This document shows, one piece after another, positions 28,001 to 35,947 of a DNA stretch of 64,000 bases (positions are counted from its first letter, which is position 1; each line of letters starts with the position of its first letter). The DNA comes from Tessaracoccus rhinocerotis (GTDB lineage Bacteria; Actinomycetota; Actinomycetes; Propionibacteriales; Propionibacteriaceae): NCBI RefSeq assembly GCF_007197885.1, contig NZ_VKKG01000004.1:124001-188000 (forward strand), in the 5' to 3' direction. A program made the translations under genes and the position numbers. Under the pieces are notes generated by a model. It was not told the DNA's origin, did not search any database, and saw nothing but the letters and a program-made list of their open reading frames with translations.

Positions 28001-30004
28001 ATGAACCGACTTCATCGTTGGTTGAACGGGAAGTGGGCGGTTCCCGTCGTCTCCGGCCTACTGATCATCGCCTCGTGGGTGGCCGGCGGCCTCGGCGGCG
28101 CCTGGAACCCCACCCTGACCCCTCAGTGGTGGGTCGACGCCGGCGCGCACGCCACCGGCAGTGCGTTCTTCGCCCTCGCCGACGCTTTCATGCTCGCCGC
28201 CGCCGTCGTCGCGGGGTACGGCATCGTCGTCAAGGCGGTCCGTTCGCTGCTCGTGAAGCACATCAGCATCGACCTGCTGGTATCCGTCGCCGCCGTCGGC
28301 GCGGTCATCATCGGCAACTTCTGGGAAGCCGCCGCCGTCACCTTCCTGTTCTCGGTCGGTCATGCCCTCGAGGCCGCCACGCTCAACAAGACTCGCTCCG
28401 CCCTGGCCGAACTGGTCGCCGTCGCCCCCGACGTCGCCGTCGTCATGCGCGACGGTGAGCAGCAGGAGATCCCGGCGAACCAGGTGCGCATGGGTGAGAT
28501 CGTGCTGGTCAAGAACGGCGCCAAGGTCCCGGTCGACGGCCAGGTAGTGGCCGGCTCCGGCGCCATCGACGAGGCCTCCATCACCGGCGAGTCCATCCCC
28601 GTCGAGAAGTCCGAGGCCGACGTCGTGTTCGCCGGCACCGTTTCCCGCGGGGGCTTCCTCCAGGTGCTCGCCACCGGCGTGGGCGCCGACACCACGCTCG
28701 CCCGGATCATCCACCGCGTCGAGGAGGCGCAGGACGCCAAGGCCCGCACGCAGGCCTTCATCGATCGGTTCTCCAAGTGGTACACCCCGGGCGTGATGCT
28801 GCTGGCCCTGGTGGCCGGGCTTGTCACCGGCGACGTCGTGCTCGCGCTGACGCTGTTGGTCATCGGCTGCCCCGGCGCCCTGGTCATCTCCATCCCGGTG
28901 GCGATCGTCGCAGGCATCGGCCGCTCGGCCCGCAACGGCATCCTGATCAAGGGTGGCGAGTTCCTCGAGACCTCGGCCAAGATCTCCGCCGTCGCCGTCG
29001 ACAAGACCGGCACCCTCACCGAGGGCACCCCGAAGCTCACCGACGTCATCGTGCTCGACCCGACGTCGAAACGCAGCGAGGTGCTGCGGTGGGCCGCAGC
29101 CGCCGAGGCCGGCTCCGAGCACCCGCTGGCCCGACCCATCCTGGACAGCGCGCGCGAGGAGGGCATCGCCCCCACGGGAATCCCCGGTGAGGTGACCCCC
29201 GTGCCCGGCAAGGGCATCGTCTCCGAGGTCGAGGGGAAGCGTGTCCTGATCGGCAACCCGCCGCTGCTTGAGCAGTACGGTATCTATGACGACGCGGGCT
29301 CGGCCGAGCGCGCCAAGGAACTGGCCGCGCAGGGCCGAACCCCCATGATCGTCGCCGTCGAGGACCGCGTCATCGGGCTGATCGGCGTCGCCGACCAGAT
29401 CCGTGAGGACGCCCCCGAGATGGTCCGTCGCCTGCATGCCGCAGGGGTGGAGAAGGTCGTCATGCTGACCGGCGACACGCGCCTGGTGGCCGAGTCCATC
29501 GGCGCGGCCACCGGAATCGACGAGATCCACGCGAGCCTCCTGCCGGAGGACAAGCTGGATGCCGTCGCGGCGCTCCAGGCGCAGGGCCACACCGTCGCGA
29601 TGGTGGGCGACGGCGTGAACGACGCCCCCGCGCTCGCCACCGCCGACATCGGCGTGGCCATGGGTGCTGCCGGTTCGGCCGTGGCCGTCGAGACCGCGGA
29701 CATCGCTCTCATGGGCGACAACCTGCTGAAGCTGCCCGAGGCCATCGGCTTGGCCAAGCGCACCGTCGGCGTCATGAAACAGAACATCGCGGTCGCGCTT
29801 GTCACCGTCGTGGCCCTGCTGGCGGGTGTCTTCGCCGGTGGCGTCACGATGTCGATCGGGATGCTGGTGCACGAGGCGTCGGTGCTGGTCGTCATCCTCA
29901 ACGCGATGCGACTGCTCCGCAACGCCGGCGGCGTCACCGCCATGCCCCGCAAGGTCCGGACCGCACCCAGGGCGAGGGCCGAGACCGAGGCCAGCCACGC
30001 CTGA
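28001..30004 (+). CDS. Heavy-metal P1B-type ATPase with CPG transmembrane motif
   Basis: A 667-aa membrane ATPase. It starts directly with helices (residues 12-110) and has no N-terminal metal-binding domain. TGES is at 195-198, DKTGT at 334-338, SEHPLARP marks the nucleotide domain and GDGVNDAPALATADIG the hinge. The helix-6 metal site is Cys290-Pro-Gly292 in place of CPC or SPC. The last helix has HEASVLVVILNAMRLL, similar to the His-Glu region of Zn/Cd and Co-type pumps. CPG-containing ATPases occur in Gram-positive bacteria and are often labelled cadmium or zinc pumps, but the specificity is unsettled. It follows the HMA gene in what looks like one operon. Confidence 0.9.
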   Translation: MNRLHRWLNGKWAVPVVSGLLIIASWVAGGLGGAWNPTLTPQWWVDAGAHATGSAFFALADAFMLAAAVVAGYGIVVKAVRSLLVKHISIDLLVSVAAVGAVIIGNFWEAAAVTFLFSVGHALEAATLNKTRSALAELVAVAPDVAVVMRDGEQQEIPANQVRMGEIVLVKNGAKVPVDGQVVAGSGAIDEASITGESIPVEKSEADVVFAGTVSRGGFLQVLATGVGADTTLARIIHRVEEAQDAKARTQAFIDRFSKWYTPGVMLLALVAGLVTGDVVLALTLLVIGCPGALVISIPVAIVAGIGRSARNGILIKGGEFLETSAKISAVAVDKTGTLTEGTPKLTDVIVLDPTSKRSEVLRWAAAAEAGSEHPLARPILDSAREEGIAPTGIPGEVTPVPGKGIVSEVEGKRVLIGNPPLLEQYGIYDDAGSAERAKELAAQGRTPMIVAVEDRVIGLIGVADQIREDAPEMVRRLHAAGVEKVVMLTGDTRLVAESIGAATGIDEIHASLLPEDKLDAVAALQAQGHTVAMVGDGVNDAPALATADIGVAMGAAGSAVAVETADIALMGDNLLKLPEAIGLAKRTVGVMKQNIAVALVTVVALLAGVFAGGVTMSIGMLVHEASVLVVILNAMRLLRNAGGVTAMPRKVRTAPRARAETEASHA

Positions 30005-30073
30005 AACACACCGGGGGAGGTCCTGAGCCGCCCCCGCCCAAACCACCCACTGAATTCAACAAGGAGAAGGACA

Positions 30074-30979
30074 ATGACGAAGGTCTACACGTTCAACGAC
30101 TTCGGCGGCCCCGAACGGCAGGAACTCATCGACGCAGAGATCGTGGACCCGGGCCCCGGAGAACTCGCGATCGAGGTCCGCGCAGCAGGCGTCAACCCCG
30201 TCGACTGGAAGATCAGGCAGGGGCTGCTCGGCAAGCACGGGCCACTGCCCATGCCGATGGGCCGGGAGGCCTCCGGCGTGGTCACCGCCGTCGGACAGGG
30301 CGTGACGGGATTCGCCGTCGGCGACGAGGTGCTCGGCCTGGTGGCGCCCGGACACGGCGCCTTCGCCGAGCGGACGGTCCTGGCCGCTGACCAGACGGTG
30401 GCCAAGCCCCAGGAGATCTCCTTCGACGATGCCGCCACCCTCCCCGTGGCGGGGGCCACCGCCTACGACCTCACCCATCAGGTGGAGCTCAAGGAGGGAC
30501 AGACGATGGTGGTGGTCGGCGCCGGCGGCGGCATCGGCCGCATGGCCGCGCAGATCGGCAAGGTGCACAAGTTCGACGTCGTGGGCGTCGCCAGCGCGGG
30601 GAAGCGGGAACTGGTGGAGTCCCTCGGCGTGAAGTTCGTCGAGTCCGGTGACGGCGTGGCCGAGCGCCTGCGCCAGCTCCTGCCCGACGGCGCCGACCTG
30701 GTCGTCGACCTGGCCGGGGGCGAGGCGCTGCGCGCGGCGGCGCCGATAGCGAAGGAACCCGCCCTCGTGATCACCGCCGCCGACGTCGACACCGCGCGCG
30801 AGGTGGGTGCCCGGGTGGTCGAGCGCACCTCCGAGGGACTGGCCAAGATCACCGGGGTGGTGCAGTACGGCGTCGTGGACCCGACCGTCACCGCCCGGTA
30901 CCCGCTGGCCGAGGCCGGCGCGGCGATCGCCGAGGTCGAGGGTGGGCACGCCGCGGGCAAGGTGGTCGTGATCCCCTGA
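30074..30979 (+). CDS. Zinc-free NADP-dependent quinone reductase-like oxidoreductase
   Basis: A 301-aa medium-chain dehydrogenase of the quinone oxidoreductase (zeta-crystallin) branch. It has the GroES-like N-domain with GVNPVDWKIRQG, no zinc-ligand Cys set, and a Rossmann motif VVVGAGGGIGRMAA (about 150-163). The start follows a strong AAGGAGAAGG site, 69 nt after the ATPase stop, so it is likely co-transcribed with the metal pump. A role in detoxifying quinones or coping with metal-induced redox stress is inference from context. It converges with the HAD gene 7 nt away. Confidence 0.85.
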   Translation: MTKVYTFNDFGGPERQELIDAEIVDPGPGELAIEVRAAGVNPVDWKIRQGLLGKHGPLPMPMGREASGVVTAVGQGVTGFAVGDEVLGLVAPGHGAFAERTVLAADQTVAKPQEISFDDAATLPVAGATAYDLTHQVELKEGQTMVVVGAGGGIGRMAAQIGKVHKFDVVGVASAGKRELVESLGVKFVESGDGVAERLRQLLPDGADLVVDLAGGEALRAAAPIAKEPALVITAADVDTAREVGARVVERTSEGLAKITGVVQYGVVDPTVTARYPLAEAGAAIAEVEGGHAAGKVVVIP

Positions 30980-30986
30980 CGCCCCA

Positions 30987-31640
30987 TCAGTGGAGGCGGA
31001 CGCCCTCTTCGGTGATCTCCCAGGTGACGTCACCGAGGTGGGCGACGTGGGCGTCGGCCTCGAGGTCGTCGGCGGACTTCGTGCTGAGGATGCCGAGCAC
31101 CGAGGCGCCCGCGGCGCGAGCCCCCGCGACGCCGGCCGGGGCGTCCTCGACCACGAGTGTGCGGGACGGGTCGACGCCGAGGCGTTCGGCCGCCAACAGG
31201 AACGACTCGGGGTGCGGCTTGCCCTCGTTGACCTGGTCTCTGGTGACGACCACGCCGGGGAACGGCAGGCCGGCCGCACCGACGCGGGCCTCCATCAGGG
31301 GTGTGGTGCACGAGGTGGCGATCGCGGCCCGATGGCCCAGTTGCTGCAGGGACTCGAGCGCGCCGGGGAGGGCGATCACGCCGTCGGTGTCGATCACCTC
31401 GAGCTCCTCGATGCGGGCGACTCCGGCGTCGACCCGGTCCTCGTCGAGCAGCCGCTCAGCCGTTACCCGACTGGGCATGCCGAGGAGCCCCGGCAGGACG
31501 GAGAGGTCCACCCCGAACTCCTCGCCCCAGCGCGAGTAGGCACGGATCATGGCGGCGTGCGAGTCGATGAGGGTGCCGTCGAGGTCGAAGATGACGGCGT
31601 CGAACGACCTGCCCTCCAGCGGGCTTCCTACGATGCTCAC
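30987..31640 (-). CDS. HAD-superfamily sugar-phosphatase-like hydrolase
   Basis: A 217-aa HAD-IA phosphatase. Motif I is DLDGTLIDS (nucleophile Asp), motif II the Ser/Thr of IATSC, motif III a Lys in NEGKPHPE, and motif IV VVEDAPAGV. The alpha-helical cap lies between motifs I and II, as in beta-phosphoglucomutase-like and sugar-phosphate phosphatases (e.g. 2-deoxyglucose-6-phosphatase). The start overlaps the crgA stop by 4 nt, so it follows crgA in one transcript. Substrate unknown. Confidence 0.87.
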   Translation of the reverse strand: MSIVGSPLEGRSFDAVIFDLDGTLIDSHAAMIRAYSRWGEEFGVDLSVLPGLLGMPSRVTAERLLDEDRVDAGVARIEELEVIDTDGVIALPGALESLQQLGHRAAIATSCTTPLMEARVGAAGLPFPGVVVTRDQVNEGKPHPESFLLAAERLGVDPSRTLVVEDAPAGVAGARAAGASVLGILSTKSADDLEADAHVAHLGDVTWEITEEGVRLH

Positions 31641-31918
31641 TTCCAGAGCGTCATGAACGAGAAGCTGGCGATGATCAGGCCGAGCCCGATCACGACGTTC
31701 CAGTCACCGAGGAAGCGCATGAAGCCGACGGCGCTGCCGGCGAGGTTGTAGACGACCATCCACAGCACCCCCAGGAGGCCCACGGGGATGAACAGCCACG
31801 GCACCCAGTTGCGGTTGCTGGCGAGCGCGTCCTTCTCATGGCGGCGCTCAGCCACATCACCGGCCTGCTTGGCCTGCTTCTTCTTCTTCGCGCTGTTGCG
31901 AACCTTGGACTCGGGCAC
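31637..31918 (-). CDS. crgA: Cell division protein CrgA
   Basis: A 93-aa membrane protein that in mycobacteria and Streptomyces helps recruit the septal peptidoglycan machinery (FtsI, FtsQ, FtsZ). A short basic N-terminus (ESKVRNSAKKKKQAKQ) is followed by two helices (about 40-60 and 72-92). The GTG start at 31918 has AAGGAG 7 nt upstream; the longer open frame overlaps the divergent gene. The length equals that of the mycobacterial protein, and its position opposite the DUF881 gene is the conserved one. Confidence 0.9.
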   Translation of the reverse strand: MPESKVRNSAKKKKQAKQAGDVAERRHEKDALASNRNWVPWLFIPVGLLGVLWMVVYNLAGSAVGFMRFLGDWNVVIGLGLIIASFSFMTLWK

Positions 31919-32018
31919 GATCACACTCCTTGCGTCGGTGCACAAGGTTAATCGAGCCGAACCCAAACAGCACCATCGGCACCAGTTGTGAACACGACCG
32001 GCCGCGTAGGCTGGGTCC

Positions 32019-32762
32019 GTGACTGCCGAGGAGACCGATTCCCACCCCCGCAAGGAGGGGGCCGGATTCGGGCGCCTGACGACCATCGGCATCTTCGTCC
32101 TCGCCGGGTTCATGATCACCGTCTCCGCCATCGCGGCCCGCGGCACCGACCTGCGCTCAGAGCGCAACGCGAGCCTCCAGGACCTGGTGGCGGCCCAGGC
32201 CCTGCTCAACGAGGACCTCCGCGAGGAGGCCGAGACCCTGCGCGGCGACGTGGAGCGGCTCAGCGAGGAGCAGGGCGTCGACGAGGAACTCGCCCGCGCC
32301 GTCGCGGATGCCGGGCACGCGGCGTCGGCGCTGCCGGTGGCCGGCCCCGGGGTGCGCGTGGTGCTGACCGACGCGCCGTTGGACGTGCGCCCGGCCGGGG
32401 TCGACGACGACGCGTTGATCGTCCACCAGCAGGACATCCAGGCCGTGGTGAACGCGCTCTGGGCAGCCGGCGCGGAGGCCATGACCATCCAGGGTCAGCG
32501 CGTGATCGCGACCACCGGCATCAAGTGCGTGGGCAACTCGGTGGTCCTGCACGGCGTGCCGTACGCGCCGCCGTACGTGATCGAGGCCATCGGCCCGACC
32601 GAGGCGATGGAGGACTCACTGACGCAGTCCCGTGCCGTGCAGATCTACCTGCAGTACGTCGACGCCTACGGGCTCGGATTCGCGCAGTCCACCTTCGAGC
32701 GCGAGGAGTTCCCCGCGTTCGTCGGTGCCATCAACGTCTCCGAGGCGACGATCACCCGCTAG
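32019..32762 (+). CDS. DUF881 membrane-anchored protein
   Basis: A 247-aa protein with one N-terminal helix (about residues 20-40), a predicted coiled coil rich in Glu/Leu/Arg (about 45-90), and the DUF881 domain with GPGVRVVLTDAP and GAEAMTIQGQRV. The family is widely conserved in actinobacteria and firmicutes and its function is unknown. The GTG start leaves 100 bp to crgA. Its place between crgA and trpG/pabA is the same as in mycobacteria, which suggests a link to septation or envelope growth (inference). Confidence 0.88.
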   Translation: MTAEETDSHPRKEGAGFGRLTTIGIFVLAGFMITVSAIAARGTDLRSERNASLQDLVAAQALLNEDLREEAETLRGDVERLSEEQGVDEELARAVADAGHAASALPVAGPGVRVVLTDAPLDVRPAGVDDDALIVHQQDIQAVVNALWAAGAEAMTIQGQRVIATTGIKCVGNSVVLHGVPYAPPYVIEAIGPTEAMEDSLTQSRAVQIYLQYVDAYGLGFAQSTFEREEFPAFVGAINVSEATITR

Positions 32763-32821
32763 CCCGGGTGGCCTGCCCCGCCCCGCGTCGCTCCGGCGCG
32801 GCAGCGTGCCAGAATTGGCCC

Positions 32822-33466
32822 GTGGCAAGAATCCTCGTGATCGACAACTACGACTCGTTCGTCTACAACCTCGTGCAGTACCTGGGTGAGATCGGCGCCG
32901 ACGTCGAGGTCTGGCGCAATGACGACGCCCGCTTCAGTGATCCCGACTGGCACACCGGCTTCGACGGCGTGCTGCTGTCGCCGGGTCCCGGCACGCCGGA
33001 GCGCTCCGGGGTCTGCGTCGACGTCATCCGCGAACTGGGTCCCAGCAAGCCGCTCTTCGGCGTCTGCCTCGGCCTGCAGGCCATGGGCGTGGCACTGGGG
33101 GCGACGGTGGACCGCGCGCCGGAACTGCTCCACGGCAAGGTGTCGCAGGTCTTCCACGACGCCGACGGCATCTTCGCCGGGCTGCCCTCGCCCATCCGGA
33201 CCACGCGCTACCACTCGCTCGCGATCGTGGCCGACACCCTGCCCGAGGAGCTCGTGGTCACCGCCCGTACCGAGTCCGGCGTCATCATGGCCGTGCGGCA
33301 CGCCGAGTGGCCGATGTCCGCTGTGCAGTTCCACCCCGAGTCCGTCCTGACCGAGGGCGGCTACCAGATGCTCGCCAACTGGCTGGTCACGTGCGGCGAC
33401 GCCGACGCGCCGGCTCGCGCTGCGGAGCTCTCGCCCCTGGTGCGGGCGAACATGTCGCGCGCCTGA
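32822..33466 (+). CDS. pabA: Glutamine amidotransferase, PabA/TrpG type
   Basis: A 214-aa class I glutamine amidotransferase that supplies ammonia to aminodeoxychorismate or anthranilate synthase. The nucleophile is in FGVCLGLQAMG and the His-Glu pair in QFHPESVLTEGG. The GTG at 32822 starts the strand ARILVIDNYDSFVYN; the frame is open earlier but overlaps the DUF881 gene. No TrpE or PabB partner is nearby, so folate or tryptophan use cannot be decided, though homologues at this locus are usually annotated for folate. Confidence 0.9.
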   Translation: MARILVIDNYDSFVYNLVQYLGEIGADVEVWRNDDARFSDPDWHTGFDGVLLSPGPGTPERSGVCVDVIRELGPSKPLFGVCLGLQAMGVALGATVDRAPELLHGKVSQVFHDADGIFAGLPSPIRTTRYHSLAIVADTLPEELVVTARTESGVIMAVRHAEWPMSAVQFHPESVLTEGGYQMLANWLVTCGDADAPARAAELSPLVRANMSRA

Positions 33467-33468
33467 GG

Positions 33469-33680
33469 GGTCTCGACACGCCGGCTCGTTCCTCGCCGGC
33501 TACTCGACCAACGGGTTTGGCCGGCTCGTTCCTCGCCGGCTACTCGACCAACGGGTTTGGCCGGCTCGTTCCTCGCCGGCTACTCGACCAACGGGTTTGG
33601 CGGGCTACTCGACCAACGGGGCTGGGGGTCTCCGCTGGTCGAGTAGCGCCGCGAGGTACGAGTGGCGCGTGTCGAGACCG
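33469..33680. repeat. Inverted repeat with three perfect 40-bp tandem units (family C)
   Basis: The whole gap between convergent pabA and pknB is repeat. Three identical 40-bp units beginning CCGGCTCGTTCCTCGCCGGC run from 33481 to 33600, then a half unit. A diverged inverted copy follows and ends with GTCGAGACC (33671-33679), matching GGTCTCGAC at 33469. The GGTCTCGACAC ... CTACTCGACCAAC type is a common actinobacterial intergenic element. It is not a CRISPR: the units abut with no spacers. Confidence 0.9.
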
Positions 33681-33681
33681 C

Positions 33682-35880
33682 CTAGCTCGGGGTGTCGCTC
33701 GGGTTGGGGTTGGAGTTGCCGGGCGCGCGGGCCATGATCACGACGACCTCGGTCTCCGGGTCGACCTGCTCGCCAGCGGCGATGTTCTGCTCGAGGACCG
33801 TGTCGGCTGGGGCGCCGGGGGTGACCTCGTCCTCGAACCGGTAGTTCGTGAACCCGGCGCGGTCGAGCGAGGTCCCGGCCTGCTCCTGGGACAGGCCCAG
33901 CAGGTTCGGCATCTCACTCAGCTGCGGCCCGACGGCGACGACCACCTCGATCGGCACGTTCGGCTCGATCCGCTCGCCGGCGGCCGGGGCCTGGCTGACG
34001 ATGGTGCCGGGCTCGGCCTCGTCGGTCTGCTCCTCGGTCACGGACAGGGGCGACGTGAACCCGGCGTCGGTGGCGGCCTGCTGTGCGGCCTCGAGGGTGA
34101 GCGCCACCAGCTCGGGGACCGGGAGGGTGGTGTCGACGGCCTCGGCCACCTTGACGTTGATGACGGTGTTGCGGGGGTGGCTCTCGCCGGCCGCCGGGGT
34201 CTGGTCGAACACGTTGCCGGGCGCCACCTGGTCGGTCTGCTCGTAGACCACCTCGAACTGCTCGGTGAAGCCGGCGTCCTTCGCCTCGTCCATGGCCACC
34301 TCGAGGGTGCGTCCGGTCAGGTCTGGGATGGGGGAGCGGCCGGTGGCGATCACCAGCTCGAGCTCACCGTCGGCGGGGATCTCGGCGCCCTCGGCAGGGT
34401 TCACCACGGTCACGGTGCCAGCCTCGGCGTCGACGGGCTCCTCCTGCCGGTTGGCGGGATCGGCGTCACGCACGGTGACGTTGCTGAAGCCCGCGTCGTC
34501 GAGGACGCGCAGTGCGTCGGCCCGCGGCATGCCCACCAGGTTGTCGGGGACCGTGAACAGTTCGACGCCGGTGCTGACGACGAGGACGACCTCACTGCCC
34601 ACCTCGGCCTCGGCGTCGCCCTCCGGGCTCTGCCGGACGACCTCGCCCTGGTTGTCCTCCGAGCCGGCCTCGTACTCGACCTTGGGGACGAGTTCGGCGG
34701 CCTCGACCTGGCCGACGGCGAACACCTCGCTGGCGCCGACGACGCTGGGCACGGTGACCATCTCCGGCTCCGGGGTGCCCGGGTTGAGCAGCATCGCCAG
34801 CGCGATGATCATGCCCACCACCACGAGCCCGGCCAGCGAGGCCAGGATGATGATGCCCTTCTTCGACCTGGGCTCCTCCTCGTCCTCGTCCAGCTCCCCG
34901 GGGGAGTAGACGGGGCTGGGGGCGCTCGCGACGGCGGCGCGCTGGGCGACGTGCGTCGGTGCGTTGGCGTGGTACCCCTGCACCGCGGTCGGCTGCTCGG
35001 CACCCACTGGGGCCAGCAGCGCGTGCACGGGCTCGCCGTTGATGGCGCGCGTGACGTCGGCGGCCATCTCGCGGGCGTCCTGGTAGCGGTCGCCCGGCGC
35101 CTTGGCGAGGGACTTCATCACGATCGCGTCCATGTCGGGCGTGATCTCGGAGTCCAGCTGGCTGGGCGGCACGGGGATCTCGCGGACGTGCTGGTAGGCC
35201 ACGCTGACCGGCGAGTCACCCTTGAACGGCGGCTGCGAGACCAGCAGTTCGTAGAGGAGGCAACCGACGGCGTAGATGTCGGAGCGGTTGTCCACCTTCT
35301 CGCCGCGCGCCTGCTCCGGGGAGAGGTACTGCGCGGTGCCGATCACGGCGGCGGTCTGCGTCATGGTGGCGGAGGTGTCGGCGACGGCGCGGGCGATGCC
35401 GAAGTCCATCACCTTCACCGATCCCGACGGCGTCAGCATCACGTTCGCGGGCTTGATGTCGCGGTGGATGATGCCGGCGCGGTGGCTGTAGGCGAGGGCG
35501 TCGAGGACACCCTTGGTGAACTCGAGGGCGCGTTCGGGCAGTACCTTGCGGCCGTCGCGCAGCACGTCGCGCAGCGTGACGCCCTCGACGAGTTCCATCA
35601 CGATGTAGGGCACGGACACGTCGGAGGCGGTATCCAGCTCCTCGCCCGTGTCGTAGACCGCGACGATGTTGGGGTGGTTGAGACCGGCGGCGGACTGGGC
35701 CTCCCGGCGGAACCTCGCCTGGAAGGTCGGGTCGCTGGCGAGATCGACGCGCAGTCGCTTGACCGCGACGTCGCGGACGAGGCGGCGGTCACGGGCGCGC
35801 CACACCTCGGCCATGCCCCCTCGGCCGATGATCTGGTCGAGCTCGTAGCGCCCCTGGAGCACCGTGCCTCGCTCTGTCAT
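33682..35880 (-). CDS. pknB: Serine/threonine protein kinase PknB with five PASTA domains
   Basis: A 732-aa transmembrane kinase that senses peptidoglycan fragments and phosphorylates cell-division and envelope proteins. The kinase domain (about 10-270) has the Gly loop GRGGMAEVW, catalytic HRDIKPANVML and MDFGIA. A Glu/Asp-rich juxtamembrane segment precedes one helix (about 325-350, LASLAGLVVVGMIIALAMLL). Five PASTA repeats follow, one more than in M. tuberculosis PknB. It is the last gene of the fhaA-to-pknB run. The usual companion kinase gene pknA is absent between it and pbpA. Confidence 0.95.
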   Translation of the reverse strand: MTERGTVLQGRYELDQIIGRGGMAEVWRARDRRLVRDVAVKRLRVDLASDPTFQARFRREAQSAAGLNHPNIVAVYDTGEELDTASDVSVPYIVMELVEGVTLRDVLRDGRKVLPERALEFTKGVLDALAYSHRAGIIHRDIKPANVMLTPSGSVKVMDFGIARAVADTSATMTQTAAVIGTAQYLSPEQARGEKVDNRSDIYAVGCLLYELLVSQPPFKGDSPVSVAYQHVREIPVPPSQLDSEITPDMDAIVMKSLAKAPGDRYQDAREMAADVTRAINGEPVHALLAPVGAEQPTAVQGYHANAPTHVAQRAAVASAPSPVYSPGELDEDEEEPRSKKGIIILASLAGLVVVGMIIALAMLLNPGTPEPEMVTVPSVVGASEVFAVGQVEAAELVPKVEYEAGSEDNQGEVVRQSPEGDAEAEVGSEVVLVVSTGVELFTVPDNLVGMPRADALRVLDDAGFSNVTVRDADPANRQEEPVDAEAGTVTVVNPAEGAEIPADGELELVIATGRSPIPDLTGRTLEVAMDEAKDAGFTEQFEVVYEQTDQVAPGNVFDQTPAAGESHPRNTVINVKVAEAVDTTLPVPELVALTLEAAQQAATDAGFTSPLSVTEEQTDEAEPGTIVSQAPAAGERIEPNVPIEVVVAVGPQLSEMPNLLGLSQEQAGTSLDRAGFTNYRFEDEVTPGAPADTVLEQNIAAGEQVDPETEVVVIMARAPGNSNPNPSDTPS

Positions 35881-35947
35881 CGCTTTGGTCCTTTCATCGG
35901 GTCAGGCTCCATTGTTTCCCATGTGCCTGTGATTCGTGGAAACGACC

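Noticed and set aside
31988-32821. A longer N-terminus for the PabA/TrpG protein
   Set aside because: It overlaps the DUF881 gene in another frame and is Arg/Gly-rich without similarity.
33481-33620. Possible CRISPR array
   Set aside because: The 40-bp units are directly adjacent, without unique spacers, and no cas gene is present.
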